A DNA stretch of 64,000 nt from Cellulomonas marina (GCF_900111925.1 NZ_FOKA01000012.1:62001-126000); one strand, 5' to 3'. Shown: positions 31,975-41,130, counted from the first letter of the stretch. The notes: generated from the letters alone by a model not told the origin. Numbers and translations are program-made.

Positions 31975-32793
31975 TCAGCGGGCGGCGGCGCGCGCCCCCG
32001 TCAGCGCGGCCGGCAGGGCCCGCGCGGCCCAGCGGCCGCCGCCTCGCTGCACGGCCAGCGGGACGCCGAAGGTGGCCGACAGCTCGTCGGCGGTGAGGAC
32101 CTCCGCGACGGGGCCCGCCGCCTGCGCGCGGCCGTCGCGCAGCAGCAGCGCGTGCGTGAAGCCGGGCGGGACCTCCTCGACGTGGTGCGTGACCAGCACG
32201 ATCACCGGCGAGCGGGGGTCGGCGGCCAGCTCGGCGAGCGCCGCGACCAGCTCCTCGCGCCCGCCGAGGTCCAGGCCGGCCGCGGGCTCGTCGAGCAGCA
32301 GGAGCTCGGGGTCGGACATGAGGGCCCGGGCGATCTGGACGCGCTTGCGCTCGCCCTCGCTCAGCGTGCCGAAGTACCGGGCGGCGAGGTGCTCGACGCC
32401 GAACGCGCGCAGCAGCTCGTGGGCGCGCGCCTCGTCCTGCTCCTCGTAGCTCTCCCGCCAGCGACCGGTGTAGCCGTAGGAGGCGGTCAGCACCACGTCG
32501 AGGACCGTCTCCCCCGACGGGATGCGGTCCGCGAGCGCGGCGGAGGACAGCCCGATGCGCGGCCGCAGCTCGAAGACGTCGACCCCGCCCAGGCGCTCGC
32601 CCAGCAGGTGCGCCGTGCCGGACGTGGGGTGCATGCGGCCGGAGCACACCTGCAGCAGGGAGGTCTTGCCGGCGCCGTTGCGTCCCAGCACCACCCAGCG
32701 CTCGCCGTCGCGGATCTGCCAGGAGAGCCCGTCGAGGATGGTGGTGGCACCGCGTCGCACGGTGACGTCCTGCAGGTCGAGCACGTCGGTCAT
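31975..32793 (-). CDS. Stand-alone ABC ATP-binding protein
   Basis: A 272-residue ATPase from ATG 32793 with Walker A GRNGAGKTSL, signature LSEGERKRV and Walker B LLLLDEPAAGLD followed by THHVEEVPPG. No permease gene is adjacent. The sequence type (FELRPRIGLSSAAL, GETVLDVVLTASYGYTGRW) is the soluble ModF/YlmA-like group found singly in many Actinobacteria, whose role is not established. It is divergent from the hypothetical gene at 32846 with about 50 bp between starts. Confidence 0.9.
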   Translation of the reverse strand: MTDVLDLQDVTVRRGATTILDGLSWQIRDGERWVVLGRNGAGKTSLLQVCSGRMHPTSGTAHLLGERLGGVDVFELRPRIGLSSAALADRIPSGETVLDVVLTASYGYTGRWRESYEEQDEARAHELLRAFGVEHLAARYFGTLSEGERKRVQIARALMSDPELLLLDEPAAGLDLGGREELVAALAELAADPRSPVIVLVTHHVEEVPPGFTHALLLRDGRAQAAGPVAEVLTADELSATFGVPLAVQRGGGRWAARALPAALTGARAAAR

Positions 32794-32845
32794 GGCCCCG
32801 ACCCTAGTGCGCGCCCGGGGCACGACCGCTCGCTAGCGTGGGCGC

Positions 32846-33610
32846 GTGCCCGTCCTGGACGTCCCCCGCTCGGTGCTGCTCGCCGCCTGGCTGACCGGTC
32901 CCTTCGACCGCGCCCGCCTGGTCGCGGCCGTGCAGCGCGACGACGAGCCGCACCGCGTCGTCGGCCTCGCCGACGACGACCGGCCCCTGTCGCGGCTGGT
33001 CGACGCGTGCGCCGACGAGCCGCGCGAGGTCGCCTGCCTGCTGCCCGGCCCCGGCGACCCGCCGCCCGGGCTCCCGCCGGCCCTGACCGCGGCCGCGGTC
33101 GCGGCGGGCGAGTGCCTCCTCGTGCGGACCCCGACCGTCTGCCTGGCCGCCGTGCCGGAGGTGCAGCGGTTCGGCAGCGCGCTCGAGCCCGGCCACCTCG
33201 TGACGTGGCAGGTCGCGCCGGTCCCCGACTGGCGGCGTCCCGTGCTGGGGGCCGTCCCGCTGCTCGACGAGGCCGACCGCGCCCTGCGCACGGGCCTCGC
33301 GGAGGCCACGGACGCCCTCGTGCGGCTGGACGTCGCCCGGTGGCGCCCCGAGCTCGGCGAGCGCCTGGCCGAGCTGCGCGCGGACTCCTCGGTGACGTCC
33401 CTGCTGCCGCCGGGGTTGGCGGGGGCGCGGGTCCGCCTGCTGCTCAGCGCCGTGCGGCTGCGCGCGGTCGTCGCGCTGGCCACCGTCGACGACGGCGCCG
33501 CCGTCACCGTCGGCCAGGCCGACCGCCGCCTCGGCGCGCTGCGCGACGTGGACCGCTCGGCACGCCGGGCGCTCGGCGCCGCCGTGACGAGCGAGCTGCG
33601 CACCCCCTGA
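32846..33610 (+). CDS. Conserved-looking hypothetical protein
   Basis: I do not recognise a domain in this 254-residue protein (GTG 32846). It is Ala/Leu/Asp-rich and probably alpha/beta, with no signal peptide or membrane helix. Its coding character is strong (G/C third positions, no competing frame), and it fills the space between two recognised genes. It converges on glgA with an 18-bp gap. Confidence 0.8.
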   Translation: MPVLDVPRSVLLAAWLTGPFDRARLVAAVQRDDEPHRVVGLADDDRPLSRLVDACADEPREVACLLPGPGDPPPGLPPALTAAAVAAGECLLVRTPTVCLAAVPEVQRFGSALEPGHLVTWQVAPVPDWRRPVLGAVPLLDEADRALRTGLAEATDALVRLDVARWRPELGERLAELRADSSVTSLLPPGLAGARVRLLLSAVRLRAVVALATVDDGAAVTVGQADRRLGALRDVDRSARRALGAAVTSELRTP

Positions 33611-33628
33611 CGCGCCGGGCCCGGCCCG

Positions 33629-34885
33629 TCACCCGAGCACCGAGCGGTACACCTCCACCGTCCGGGCGGCGACGGCCTCCCACGTGAAGTGCTCCTCGAC
33701 CCGCCGGCGGGACGCGGCGCCGAAGGCCGCCGCCCGCTCGCGGTCCGCGCAGGCCGTGGTCAGCGCGGCGGCCACGTCGGCGACGAACCGGTCGGGGTCC
33801 GTCGGCGTGCCCGTGCCGTCCTGCACCTGGTCGATCGGCACGAGCCAGCCCGTCTCGCCGTCGACCACGACCTCGGGGATGCCGCCCGTCGCGGTCCCGA
33901 CGACGGGCACGCCCACGGCCATCGCCTCGAGGTTGACGATGCCCAGGGGCTCGTACACCGACGGGCACGCGAAGACGGTGGCGGCGGACAGCACGGCCAC
34001 GACCTGCTCCCGCGGCAGCATCTCCCGGATCCACACGACGCCCGAGCGCCGCTCGCGCAGGCCCGCGACGAGCCCCTCCACCTCGGCGAGGATCTCCGGG
34101 GTGTCCGGGGCGCCGGCGCACAGCACCACCTGCACCTCCGGCGGGAGCTGCTCGCACGCGCGCAGCAGGTACGGCAGGCCCTTCTGCCGCGTGATCCGCC
34201 CCACGAAGACGACGGTCGGCCGGTCGGGGTCGATGCCGAGCCGGGCCTGCGTCGCGGCGTCCCGTTCGAGGTCCTCGGGCGACGTCGGGCGGCGCCAGAG
34301 GTCGAGGTCGATGCCGTTGTGCACGACGTGCACCTTCGCCGGGTCCACCTCCGGGTAGGCCCGCAGGATGTCCTCGCGCATGCCGGCCGACACCGCGATG
34401 ACCGAGGCGGCACCGACGTAGGCGGTGCGCTCCGCCCACGACGAGAGCGCGTAGCCGCCGCCGAGCTGCTCGGCCTTCCACGGCCGCAGCGGCTCGAGGG
34501 AGTGCGCCGTCAGGACGTGCGGCACGCCCTGGAGCAGACCCGCGAGGTGCCCGGCCAGGTTGGCGTACCAGGTGTGGGAGTGGACGAGGTCGGTGGCGAC
34601 GCCGTCGGCGCCGACGGCGGCCACCCCCGCGACCATCTCGAGGTCGACCCCGAAGGTTCCCAGCGCCGCGTTCGCCCCCGCGAGGCCGGGTGGCACGTCG
34701 TAGCCGACCACGCCCTCGTCGGCGCCCTCGTCGGCGCCCTCGTCGGCGCCGGTGCGCGGGCCGTCGAAGCAGTGCACCCGCACGTCCAGCGTCCGGCGCA
34801 GCACCTCCGTCAGCCCGACCACGTGCACGCCGGCACCGCCGTACACGTGCGGCGGGTACTCCCGGGTCAGCAGATCGACTCGCAC
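33629..34885 (-). CDS. glgA: Glycogen synthase / maltose-1-phosphate synthase, GT4 type
   Basis: A 418-residue GT-B glycosyltransferase of the actinobacterial glgA/glgM group, from GTG 34885. It has the N-terminal REYPPHVYGGAGVHV motif, VHSHTWYANLAGHL, the acceptor-site HNGIDLDLW and the nucleotide-sugar motif PSVYEPLGIVNLEAMA with catalytic glutamates. It uses ADP-glucose from GlgC to extend glycogen or to make maltose-1-phosphate. glgC is divergent, 120 bp away, so a shared control region is likely. A (GADE)3 repeat near residues 46-57 comes from a 12-bp tandem repeat. Confidence 0.93.
   Translation of the reverse strand: MRVDLLTREYPPHVYGGAGVHVVGLTEVLRRTLDVRVHCFDGPRTGADEGADEGADEGVVGYDVPPGLAGANAALGTFGVDLEMVAGVAAVGADGVATDLVHSHTWYANLAGHLAGLLQGVPHVLTAHSLEPLRPWKAEQLGGGYALSSWAERTAYVGAASVIAVSAGMREDILRAYPEVDPAKVHVVHNGIDLDLWRRPTSPEDLERDAATQARLGIDPDRPTVVFVGRITRQKGLPYLLRACEQLPPEVQVVLCAGAPDTPEILAEVEGLVAGLRERRSGVVWIREMLPREQVVAVLSAATVFACPSVYEPLGIVNLEAMAVGVPVVGTATGGIPEVVVDGETGWLVPIDQVQDGTGTPTDPDRFVADVAAALTTACADRERAAAFGAASRRRVEEHFTWEAVAARTVEVYRSVLG
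34712..34747 (-). repeat. 12-bp tandem repeat, three copies, in glgA
   Basis: Three exact copies of GCCCTCGTCGGC (34712-34747) encode GADE repeated on the reverse strand, in a surface loop region of the N-terminal GT-B domain. The unit keeps the frame. Confidence 0.85.
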
Positions 34886-35005
34886 CTTCGTGACTCCCCT
34901 CGTCGCGGGCGCACCGCCGACGGGCGCCGGTGACCTCGGCCGACACGCTAGCGCCGACCGGGCGAGGTGGCGCGCATCACGTCGCTACCCCCTATCGTGA
35001 GCGGC

Positions 35006-36247
35006 ATGGCAGCGCCGCGCGTCCTCGCGATCGTCCTCGCAGGTGGGGAGGGCAAGCGCCTCATGCCCCTCACCGCCGCCCGTGCCAAGCCGGCGGTGCC
35101 CTTCGGCGGCATCTACCGGCTCGTCGACTTCGCCCTGTCGAACGTCATCAGCTCCGGCTACCTACACGTCATCGTGCTCACGCAGTACAAGTCCCACAGC
35201 CTCGACCGGCACGTGGCCCAGACGTGGCGGATGTCCCCGCTGCTCGGCAACTACGTGGCCGCGGTGCCGGCGCAGCAGCGCGTCGGCAAGCACTGGTACC
35301 TCGGCTCCGCGGACGCCATCTACCAGTGCCTGAACATCATCGACGACGAGCGGCCCGACATCGTCGTGGTGGTCGGCGCGGACCACGTGTACCGCATGGA
35401 CTTCTCCCAGATGGTCGACGCCCACATCGCCTCGGGTGCCGAGCTCACGGTCGCCGGCATCCGCCAGCCGATCGGCCTGGCGGACCAGTTCGGCGTCATC
35501 GAGACCGACCCGCAGGACCCGACCCGCATCGCCGCGTTCCGGGAGAAGCCGTCGGACCCCGTCCCGGTGCCGGACTCCCCGCAGGAGATCCTCGCCTCGA
35601 TGGGCAACTACGTCTTCGACGCGGCCGCCCTGGTGCGGGCGGTGACGGCGGACGCGGACGACCCCGCCTCCAAGCACGACATGGGCGGGGACATCGTGCC
35701 CGCGTTCGTCGCGAAGGGGACCGCGGGCGTCTACGACTTCATCCGCAACGACGTGCCGGGCTCCGCGCCGCGCGACAAGGACTACTGGCGGGACGTCGGG
35801 ACCCTCGACGCGTACTTCGAGGCGAACATGGACCTCATCGCGATCGAGCCCGTGTTCAACCTCTACAACGACGAGTGGCCGCTCTACACGGGCTACACGG
35901 GCCTGCCGCCGGCGAAGTTCGTGCACGCGGGCGAGGGGCGTCTGGGCCACGCGGCCGACTCCATCGTCTCCCCGGGCGTCGTCGTCTCGGGGGCCCAGGT
36001 GAGCCGCTCCATCGTGTCCCCGGGCGTGCGGATGCGCTCGTACTCGCACGTGACGGACTCCGTCCTTATGAACGACGTCCACGTGGAGCGCGGCGCCGAG
36101 GTGCACCGCGCGATCCTCGACAAGAACGTCGTGGTGCCGGCGGGCGTCAAGGTCGGCGTCGACCGGGAGCACGACCTCGCCCGCGGCTTCACCGTCACGG
36201 ACTCGGGCATCACCGTGGTCCCCAAGGGCACGGTCATCCACGACTGA
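35006..36247 (+). CDS. glgC: Glucose-1-phosphate adenylyltransferase
   Basis: A 413-residue ADP-glucose pyrophosphorylase from ATG 35006. The N-terminal nucleotidyltransferase domain has [33 protein letters not shown], the catalytic GADHVYRMD and the sugar-binding FREKP. The C-terminal left-handed beta-helix domain ([26 protein letters not shown]) is complete. It makes ADP-glucose from glucose-1-phosphate and ATP, the committed step of glycogen synthesis. It is divergent from glgA. Confidence 0.97.
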   Translation: MAAPRVLAIVLAGGEGKRLMPLTAARAKPAVPFGGIYRLVDFALSNVISSGYLHVIVLTQYKSHSLDRHVAQTWRMSPLLGNYVAAVPAQQRVGKHWYLGSADAIYQCLNIIDDERPDIVVVVGADHVYRMDFSQMVDAHIASGAELTVAGIRQPIGLADQFGVIETDPQDPTRIAAFREKPSDPVPVPDSPQEILASMGNYVFDAAALVRAVTADADDPASKHDMGGDIVPAFVAKGTAGVYDFIRNDVPGSAPRDKDYWRDVGTLDAYFEANMDLIAIEPVFNLYNDEWPLYTGYTGLPPAKFVHAGEGRLGHAADSIVSPGVVVSGAQVSRSIVSPGVRMRSYSHVTDSVLMNDVHVERGAEVHRAILDKNVVVPAGVKVGVDREHDLARGFTVTDSGITVVPKGTVIHD

Positions 36248-36279
36248 CGGCGTCGCCCGCCTGCACCACCCGCCCGGCC

Positions 36280-36316
36280 CCGGCCCGGTGCCGCCCCCCC
36301 GGCGGCGCCGGGCCGG
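36280..36316 (+). terminator. Hairpin terminator after glgC
   Basis: Bases 36280-36295 and 36301-36316 form a 16-bp stem with a single G-T pair and a CCCCC loop, 33 bp beyond the glgC stop. It ends 10 bp before the small gene at 36326, which would then need its own promoter or rely on read-through. Confidence 0.65.
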
Positions 36317-36325
36317 CTCCGCGAG

Positions 36326-36529
36326 ATGCGCGACGTCCTCGACGTCGCCGACCGCATCGCGGCCACGAGCAGCGCGCAGGACGGGGCCGACGACCGCACG
36401 GCGGCGGACGGGACGGACCTCCGCGAGCGCCTGGCGGCGCACGTCGAGGCCGCCCGCACGCGGCGGGCCGACCTCGCCCGCAAGCTGGCCATGGCCGACG
36501 AGTTCATCGGGCTGCTCACCGCGCTCTGA
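36326..36529 (+). CDS. Small hypothetical protein (67 residues)
   Basis: Not recognised. The predicted product is a charged, Ala/Arg/Asp-rich helical protein (DLRERLAAHVEAARTRRADL) with no cysteine or membrane helix and strong G/C third positions. The ATG has no obvious ribosome site, being only 10 bp from the hairpin at 36280-36316, where the start may be masked. It sits between glgC and serB on the same strand. Confidence 0.55.
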   Translation: MRDVLDVADRIAATSSAQDGADDRTAADGTDLRERLAAHVEAARTRRADLARKLAMADEFIGLLTAL

Positions 36530-36573
36530 ACGCCCGGGCCGCGCGGGGTGCGCCGGCGGCTAGCCTGCCGCCC

Positions 36574-37221
36574 GTGCCCCCCCCGCCCGCACGCCGCCTC
36601 GTCGTCATGGACGTCGACTCCACCCTCATCACGGGTGAGGTGATCGAGATGCTCGCCGAGCGGGCCGGGACGCGGGCGCTGGTCGCGGCCGTCACCGAGC
36701 GGGCGATGCGCGGCGAGATCGACTTCGCCCGGTCGCTGCACGAGCGGGTGGCGACGCTGGCCGGCGTCCCCGTCACCGTGCTCGCCGACGTGCTCGACGA
36801 GGTCGAGCTGAGCCCCGGGGCGAAGGAGCTCGTCGCGGGGCTGGCGGCCCGTGGCTGGCCGCTGGCCCTCGTGTCGGGCGGGTTCACGGAGGTCGTGGGC
36901 CCCCTCGCGGCGCGGCTGGGCATCACCCGCTACCGCGCGAACCGGCTCGAGGTGGCCGACGGCGTGCTGACGGGCCGCGTGGCCGGCGAGGTCGTCGACC
37001 GGGCGGCCAAGGCCGTGGCGCTGCGCGCGTGGGCCGACGAGCTCAGGGTGCCGCTCGAGCGCACGGTCGCCATCGGCGACGGTGCGAACGACCTCGACAT
37101 GCTGGCGGCGGCCGGGACGGGCATCGCCTACCGCGCGAAGCCGCTCGTCGCCGCGGCCGCCGACCACGCGCTCGAGGGCCGGCTCGACGAGGTCCTCACG
37201 CTGCCCGCGCTGGCGTCCTGA
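36574..37221 (+). CDS. serB: Phosphoserine phosphatase
   Basis: A 215-residue HAD phosphatase with GTG start 36574. It has the nucleophile motif MDVDSTL (Asp13, Asp15), motif II SGGF (Ser101), motif III Lys146 in RAAKAVAL and motif IV GDGANDLDM (from Gly168). This is the single-domain SerB form without N-terminal ACT domains. It removes phosphate from phosphoserine, the last step of serine biosynthesis. Confidence 0.94.
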   Translation: MPPPPARRLVVMDVDSTLITGEVIEMLAERAGTRALVAAVTERAMRGEIDFARSLHERVATLAGVPVTVLADVLDEVELSPGAKELVAGLAARGWPLALVSGGFTEVVGPLAARLGITRYRANRLEVADGVLTGRVAGEVVDRAAKAVALRAWADELRVPLERTVAIGDGANDLDMLAAAGTGIAYRAKPLVAAAADHALEGRLDEVLTLPALAS

Positions 37222-37230
37222 GGTCGCCGC

Positions 37231-37258
37231 GGACCGACCCGGGCGGCCGGGTCAGTCC
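37231..37258. terminator. Bidirectional hairpin between convergent serB and SixA-type gene
   Basis: GACCCGG (37236-37242) and CCGGGTC (37247-37253) form a 7-bp stem with a GCGG loop, extended past a one-base mismatch by GGAC/GTCC. It lies 10 bp after the serB stop and overlaps the stop codon of the opposing gene. Confidence 0.5.
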
Positions 37259-37776
37259 GGGCTGCCCGCGCGCACCAGCGCCGCCGCCCGCGGGGCCAGC
37301 GTCGGCCACCCGCCCCCGAGCGTGAGGAGGGTCCAGCCGGCCGTCGGCAGCCCGGTGCGCACCCGGGCGACCACCGCCTCGTCCGACCCGGGCCCGGCCA
37401 GCGCGGCCGACGCCATCGAGATCGTCGGCTCGTGCCCGACGACGAGGACCGTGCGCGCGTCCGCCGGCGCGCCGCCGACGAGCGCCACGAGCTCGGCCAG
37501 CCCCGACTCGTAGAGCGCGTCGCGGACCTCGACCGGTGGGGACCCGGCAGGCGTGCCGAGCCCCTGCCGGACGAGCTCCCAGGTCTGCCGCGTGCGCAGG
37601 GCCGAGGAGCAGAGGACGAGGTCCGGCACGAGCCCGAGGCCGGCCAGCGTCGCACCGACGGCCTGGGCCTGGCGCCGCCCCTCGACCGCCAGCGGCCGCA
37701 CGTGGTCCGCACCGGTGGTGTGCTCGGCGCGGGCGTGGCGCAGCAGGACGAGGCGTCGCGGGTCGTCGGCGGTCAC
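37252..37776 (-). CDS. SixA-type histidine phosphatase
   Basis: A 174-residue histidine-phosphatase-superfamily protein from GTG 37776. The catalytic RHARAEH (His14) is near the N-terminus, followed by SSALRTRQTWELV and the second histidine in VVGHEPTIS. SixA proteins dephosphorylate phosphohistidine on PTS or two-component partners; a PTS target would fit the PTS locus in this window but is untested. It converges on serB and lies 22 bp downstream of the fabI stop. Confidence 0.9.
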   Translation of the reverse strand: MTADDPRRLVLLRHARAEHTTGADHVRPLAVEGRRQAQAVGATLAGLGLVPDLVLCSSALRTRQTWELVRQGLGTPAGSPPVEVRDALYESGLAELVALVGGAPADARTVLVVGHEPTISMASAALAGPGSDEAVVARVRTGLPTAGWTLLTLGGGWPTLAPRAAALVRAGSPD

Positions 37777-37798
37777 GGCGTCATGGTCGCACGGCCCG

Positions 37799-38566
37799 TC
37801 ACTGCCCCATCGCGTGGACGCCGCCGTCCACGTGGACGACCTCGCCCGTCGTCGCCGGGAACCAGTCGGACAGCAGCGCCGCGACCGCGCGGGCCGCCGG
37901 CTCGGGGTCGGACACGTCCCAGCCCAGGGGGGCGCGGTCGGGCCAGCCACCCTCCATCTGCGCGAACCCGGGGATCGACTTCGCCGCGGTGGTGCGGATC
38001 GGTCCGGCCGACACGAGGTTCACGCGGATGCCCTCGGGACCGAGGTCGCGCGCCAGGTAGCGGGCCGTCGACTCGAACGCCGCCTTCGCGACGCCCATCC
38101 AGTCGTACACGGGCCAGGCGTACCGGGCGTCGAAGGTGAGCCCGACGAGGGCCGACCCCCGCGTGAGCAGCGGCTGCGTGGCCACCGCGAGGGACTTCAG
38201 GGAGAACGCGCTGATCTCCAGCGCCGTGGCGACGTCCGCCCACTCGCCGGCCAGGAAGTTGCCGCCCATGACCGACTGGGGCGCGAAGCCGATGGAGTGC
38301 ACCGCGCCGTCGAGGTGGTCGGCGTGCTCGCGCACCCGCTCGGGCAGCGCCGCCAGGTCCTCGGCCGACGTCACGTCGAGCTGGAGCACCGGCACGGGCT
38401 GCGGCAGCCGGCGGGCCATGACCTCCGTGAGCCGGTGCTGCCGGCCGAAGGAGGTCAGCAGGACCGTGGCCCCCTGCTCCTGCGCCAGCCGCGCGACGTG
38501 GAAGGCGATGGAGCCGTCCGTGAGGACGCCGGTCACGAGGAGGGTCTTGCCGTCGAGCAGCCCCAT
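37799..38566 (-). CDS. fabI: Enoyl-[acyl-carrier-protein] reductase, InhA type
   Basis: A 255-residue SDR enzyme from ATG 38566. The InhA/FabI cofactor motif is VTGVLTDGSIAFHVA; the catalytic pair is Tyr154 and Lys161 (Y-x6-K in YDWMGVAKAA), as in InhA. HSIGFAP and VSAGPIRTTAAKSI are also InhA/FabI signatures. It performs the last NADH-dependent reduction of fatty-acid elongation and would be the triclosan/isoniazid-adduct target. fabG lies 69 bp upstream, the mabA-inhA order of mycobacteria. Confidence 0.95.
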   Translation of the reverse strand: MGLLDGKTLLVTGVLTDGSIAFHVARLAQEQGATVLLTSFGRQHRLTEVMARRLPQPVPVLQLDVTSAEDLAALPERVREHADHLDGAVHSIGFAPQSVMGGNFLAGEWADVATALEISAFSLKSLAVATQPLLTRGSALVGLTFDARYAWPVYDWMGVAKAAFESTARYLARDLGPEGIRVNLVSAGPIRTTAAKSIPGFAQMEGGWPDRAPLGWDVSDPEPAARAVAALLSDWFPATTGEVVHVDGGVHAMGQ

Positions 38567-38635
38567 GGGGGTGGTCTCCGTCCGTCGGGGGTGGGTGGTG
38601 CGGGCTGCGCCGGGAGGCGCGGGTCGTGCGGGCGC

Positions 38636-39376
38636 TCAGTGCCCCATGCCGAGGCCGCCGTCGACCGGGACGACGGCGCCGGAGATGTAGCCGGCGGCGG
38701 GCGAGGCGAGGAACTCCACGACGCCGGCCACCTCGTCGGCCTCGGCGAAGCGTCCGGCGGGGATGGCCGCCCGGTACACCTCCTGCTGGGCCTCGGGCAG
38801 CGCGCGGGTCATGTCGGTGTCGATGAAGCCGGGCGCGACGACGTTGGCGGTGATGCCGCGCCCGCCCAGCTCGCGCGTGACCGACCGCGCCATGCCGACG
38901 AGGCCGGCCTTCGAGGCGGCGTAGTTGACCTGGCCGCTCCCGCCGTAGAGCCCCACGACGGAGGAGATGAGCACGATGCGGCCGCGGCGCAGCCGGATCA
39001 TGCCCTTGCTGGCCCGGCGCACGCAGCGGAAGGTGCCGGTGAGGTTGACGTCGAGCACGTCGCCGAAGTCCTCGTCGGACATCCGCATGAGCAGGCCGTC
39101 GCGGGTCACGCCGGCGTTGGCGACGAGCACCTCGACGGGGCCGTGCTCGGACTCGGCCTCGGCGAAGGCGGCGTCGACCGAGGCGGTGTCGCGCACGTCG
39201 CCGATGAGCCCGAGCACGCCCTCGGGAAGGTCGCCGCCGCGGTAGATCGTGGCCACCCGGTCCCCGGCGGCGACGAACCGCTCCGCGATCGCCCGGCCGA
39301 TGCCGCGGGCGGCCCCGGTGACGAGGACGCTGCGGGGGGCGTGCGGGGGGTGCGGGGCGGAGGTCGTCTCGGGCAC
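38636..39376 (-). CDS. fabG: 3-oxoacyl-[acyl-carrier-protein] reductase
   Basis: A 246-residue SDR from GTG 39376 with TGAARGIG (20-27), NAG (87-89), Ser138/139 in LISSVVG and Tyr152/Lys156 in YAASKAG. It reduces beta-ketoacyl-ACP. It precedes fabI in the same operon; a perfect dyad lies about 70 bp upstream. Confidence 0.95.
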   Translation of the reverse strand: MPETTSAPHPPHAPRSVLVTGAARGIGRAIAERFVAAGDRVATIYRGGDLPEGVLGLIGDVRDTASVDAAFAEAESEHGPVEVLVANAGVTRDGLLMRMSDEDFGDVLDVNLTGTFRCVRRASKGMIRLRRGRIVLISSVVGLYGGSGQVNYAASKAGLVGMARSVTRELGGRGITANVVAPGFIDTDMTRALPEAQQEVYRAAIPAGRFAEADEVAGVVEFLASPAAGYISGAVVPVDGGLGMGH

Positions 39377-39442
39377 GCGTCGACGCTAGTCGACGCCCGG
39401 GTCGCCCGGCGTACCGGCCCGGACCGTGTCGTCACCGCCGGT

Positions 39443-39459
39443 TTGTCGCAACGCGACAA
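39443..39459. promoter_or_regulatory. Palindrome upstream of fabG-fabI
   Basis: TTGTCGC-AAC-GCGACAA is a perfect 7-bp-arm inverted repeat, 67 bp upstream of fabG and 88 bp upstream of the divergent DUF3099 gene. It looks like an operator in the fatty-acid promoter region; the regulator is unknown. Confidence 0.5.
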
Positions 39460-39546
39460 CTCCTCCCCCGCCTGTTCCCGCTCCGCACCTGCTGAGGGGC
39501 CGTCCGGCACAGCGGTACCTCAGCGCGACCGACCTACGATCACCGG

Positions 39547-39876
39547 GTGACCAAGCGCGAGCGGCCGGACGAGGCCGTCCAGTCCATCACCTCCGCTCCC
39601 GAGCCCCTGTGGGAGGACGTCGCCCGGCGGCAGCGGCGCTACCTGTGGCAGATGTCCCTCCGGGCGGTCTGCTTCGTCGTCGCCGCGGTCACCTGGAACG
39701 TCGTCCCCGTCTGGGCGTCGCTCCTCATGATCGTCGCCGCGACGGTCCTGCCCTACTTCGCCGTCCTGCTCGCCAACGCCGGCCGGGAGAACCCGGGCCA
39801 GGGCCCGACGGCCGTGGACCGGCCCGCGATCGCCGCGGCCCCCGCCCCGACCCGCGTCCTCGAGGGCGGGTGGTGA
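39547..39876 (+). CDS. DUF3099 membrane protein
   Basis: A 109-residue protein with GTG start 39547. It matches DUF3099: VQSITSAPEPLWEDVARRQRRYLWQM in part, then two hydrophobic helices (LRAVCFVVAAVTWNVV, WASLLMIVAATVLPYFAVLLAN). The family is actinobacterial and uncharacterised. Its stop overlaps the next start (GTGA). Confidence 0.85.
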   Translation: MTKRERPDEAVQSITSAPEPLWEDVARRQRRYLWQMSLRAVCFVVAAVTWNVVPVWASLLMIVAATVLPYFAVLLANAGRENPGQGPTAVDRPAIAAAPAPTRVLEGGW

Positions 39877-40136
39877 GCGGGGACGGCACCCCGCTCGCCT
39901 GCTCGGCCCGCGGGTGCCGGGCACCCGCGTCCTGGGGCGTCCGCTGGAACAACCCCCGGCTGCACACGCCCGAGCGCCGCAAGGTGTGGCTGGCGTGCGA
40001 CGACCACCGCGGCTCGCTCGAGGAGTTCCTCCGCGCGCGGGCCTTCCACCGCGACACGCTCCCCGTGGCGGACCTGCCCGAGGACCCCGGCCCTGCGGGG
40101 CCGACGCCCGGCGACCGCCCCGAGGGGGCATCCTGA
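39873..40136 (+). CDS. Small actinobacterial hypothetical protein with Cys/His pattern
   Basis: An 87-residue protein from GTG 39873, coupled to the DUF3099 gene. The layout CSARGCRAPASWGVRWNNP ... VWLACDDHRGSLEEFLRAR, with three cysteines and a histidine, suggests a small zinc-bound fold. Close relatives are common in Actinobacteria and sometimes carry the misleading label 'acetone carboxylase'. Function is unknown. Confidence 0.8.
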   Translation: MSGDGTPLACSARGCRAPASWGVRWNNPRLHTPERRKVWLACDDHRGSLEEFLRARAFHRDTLPVADLPEDPGPAGPTPGDRPEGAS

Positions 40137-40196
40137 GGGCATGGTGACCGGTCGGGTGGTGCGGGCGATCACGCGGTCGCGCGGGGCGGTGCGGGC

Positions 40197-41102
40197 ATGA
40201 GCCCCGCGCGCCGCCGAGCCGCCGGCCTGGTCGCGGTCGCCGTCGCGCTCGCCGTGGCCTGCACGTTCCTCGGCCGCTGGCAGTGGCACCGGCACGTCGA
40301 CCGCGCCGCCGCGGTGGACCTCGTCGAGACGAACTGGCGTGCCCCCGCCGTGCCGCTGGAGCAGCTCGTCGACCCGGGCGGTGCCATCGACCCGGACCTG
40401 CAGTGGCGCACCGTCACGGTCGTCGGCAGGTACGTCGGCGAGGGCGTGCTGCTGCGGAACCGGCCCGTCGAGGCACGCCCCGCGTACCACGTGCTCGGGC
40501 TCGTGGAGGTCGCGTCGACGGGGGCCCTGCTCGTCGTCGACCGCGGGTGGGTGCCGGCCTCGACCGGTGCCGCCCGGGCGCCGGCCGCGCCGACCGGCGA
40601 GGTGACGCTCACGGTCCGGCTGCGTCCCCTGGAGGACGCGGGCACCCGGTCCGCCCCGGCCGGGCAGGTGCAGACCATCGCCGTCGCGCCGGTCGCCGCC
40701 GCCGCGGGGGTGCCCGCGCCCGCCGCCGGGGACGCCTACGGCGCGTTCGGGACCCAGGCCGGTCCCGACCCCGTGACGGCGTCGACCCCCGACGCGGACG
40801 CCCTCGGCCAGCTCCCGCCACCCGACGTCGACCTCGGCTCCCACCTGTCCTACGCGTTCCAGTGGTGGGTCTTCGCCCTCGGCGCTCTCGTGTCGTTCTC
40901 CCTGCTCGCCCGGCGCGAGCTCGTGGACGAGCGCGCGGAGGCGGAGGAGGGTGCCCTGCCGGGCCCGGCCGGCGACGAGCCCGTGCCGGCGCCCGAGCCG
41001 CGTCCCGTCGGCGCCCGCCGCGCCCCCCGGCGCGAGGGCCGCGCCGAGGAGGAGGAGGACCGGCTCGTGGACGCCTGGCTGCAGGGCGGCGACCGCCGCT
41101 GA
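40197..41102 (+). CDS. SURF1-family cytochrome oxidase assembly protein
   Basis: A 301-residue protein from ATG 40197. The N-terminal helix with the SURF1 motif LGRWQWHRH is followed by a periplasmic domain (VTVVGRYVGEGVLLRNRP, LLVVDRGWVPA) and a C-terminal helix (HLSYAFQWWVFALGALVSFSLL). The cytosolic tail is Glu/Arg-rich. SURF1 aids haem a insertion into cytochrome aa3 oxidase. It converges on the ABC-F gene with a 28-bp gap. Confidence 0.92.
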   Translation: MSPARRRAAGLVAVAVALAVACTFLGRWQWHRHVDRAAAVDLVETNWRAPAVPLEQLVDPGGAIDPDLQWRTVTVVGRYVGEGVLLRNRPVEARPAYHVLGLVEVASTGALLVVDRGWVPASTGAARAPAAPTGEVTLTVRLRPLEDAGTRSAPAGQVQTIAVAPVAAAAGVPAPAAGDAYGAFGTQAGPDPVTASTPDADALGQLPPPDVDLGSHLSYAFQWWVFALGALVSFSLLARRELVDERAEAEEGALPGPAGDEPVPAPEPRPVGARRAPRREGRAEEEEDRLVDAWLQGGDRR

Positions 41103-41130
41103 CGTGCCGGCGGTCCCGGACGGGCCGCCC

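Noticed and set aside
40141..40200. A 19-codon leader frame (MVTGRVVRAITRSRGAVRA) overlapping the SURF1 start as ATGA
   Set aside because: There is no ribosome site and no attenuator-like hairpin; the overlap alone is expected by chance in this GC-rich sequence.
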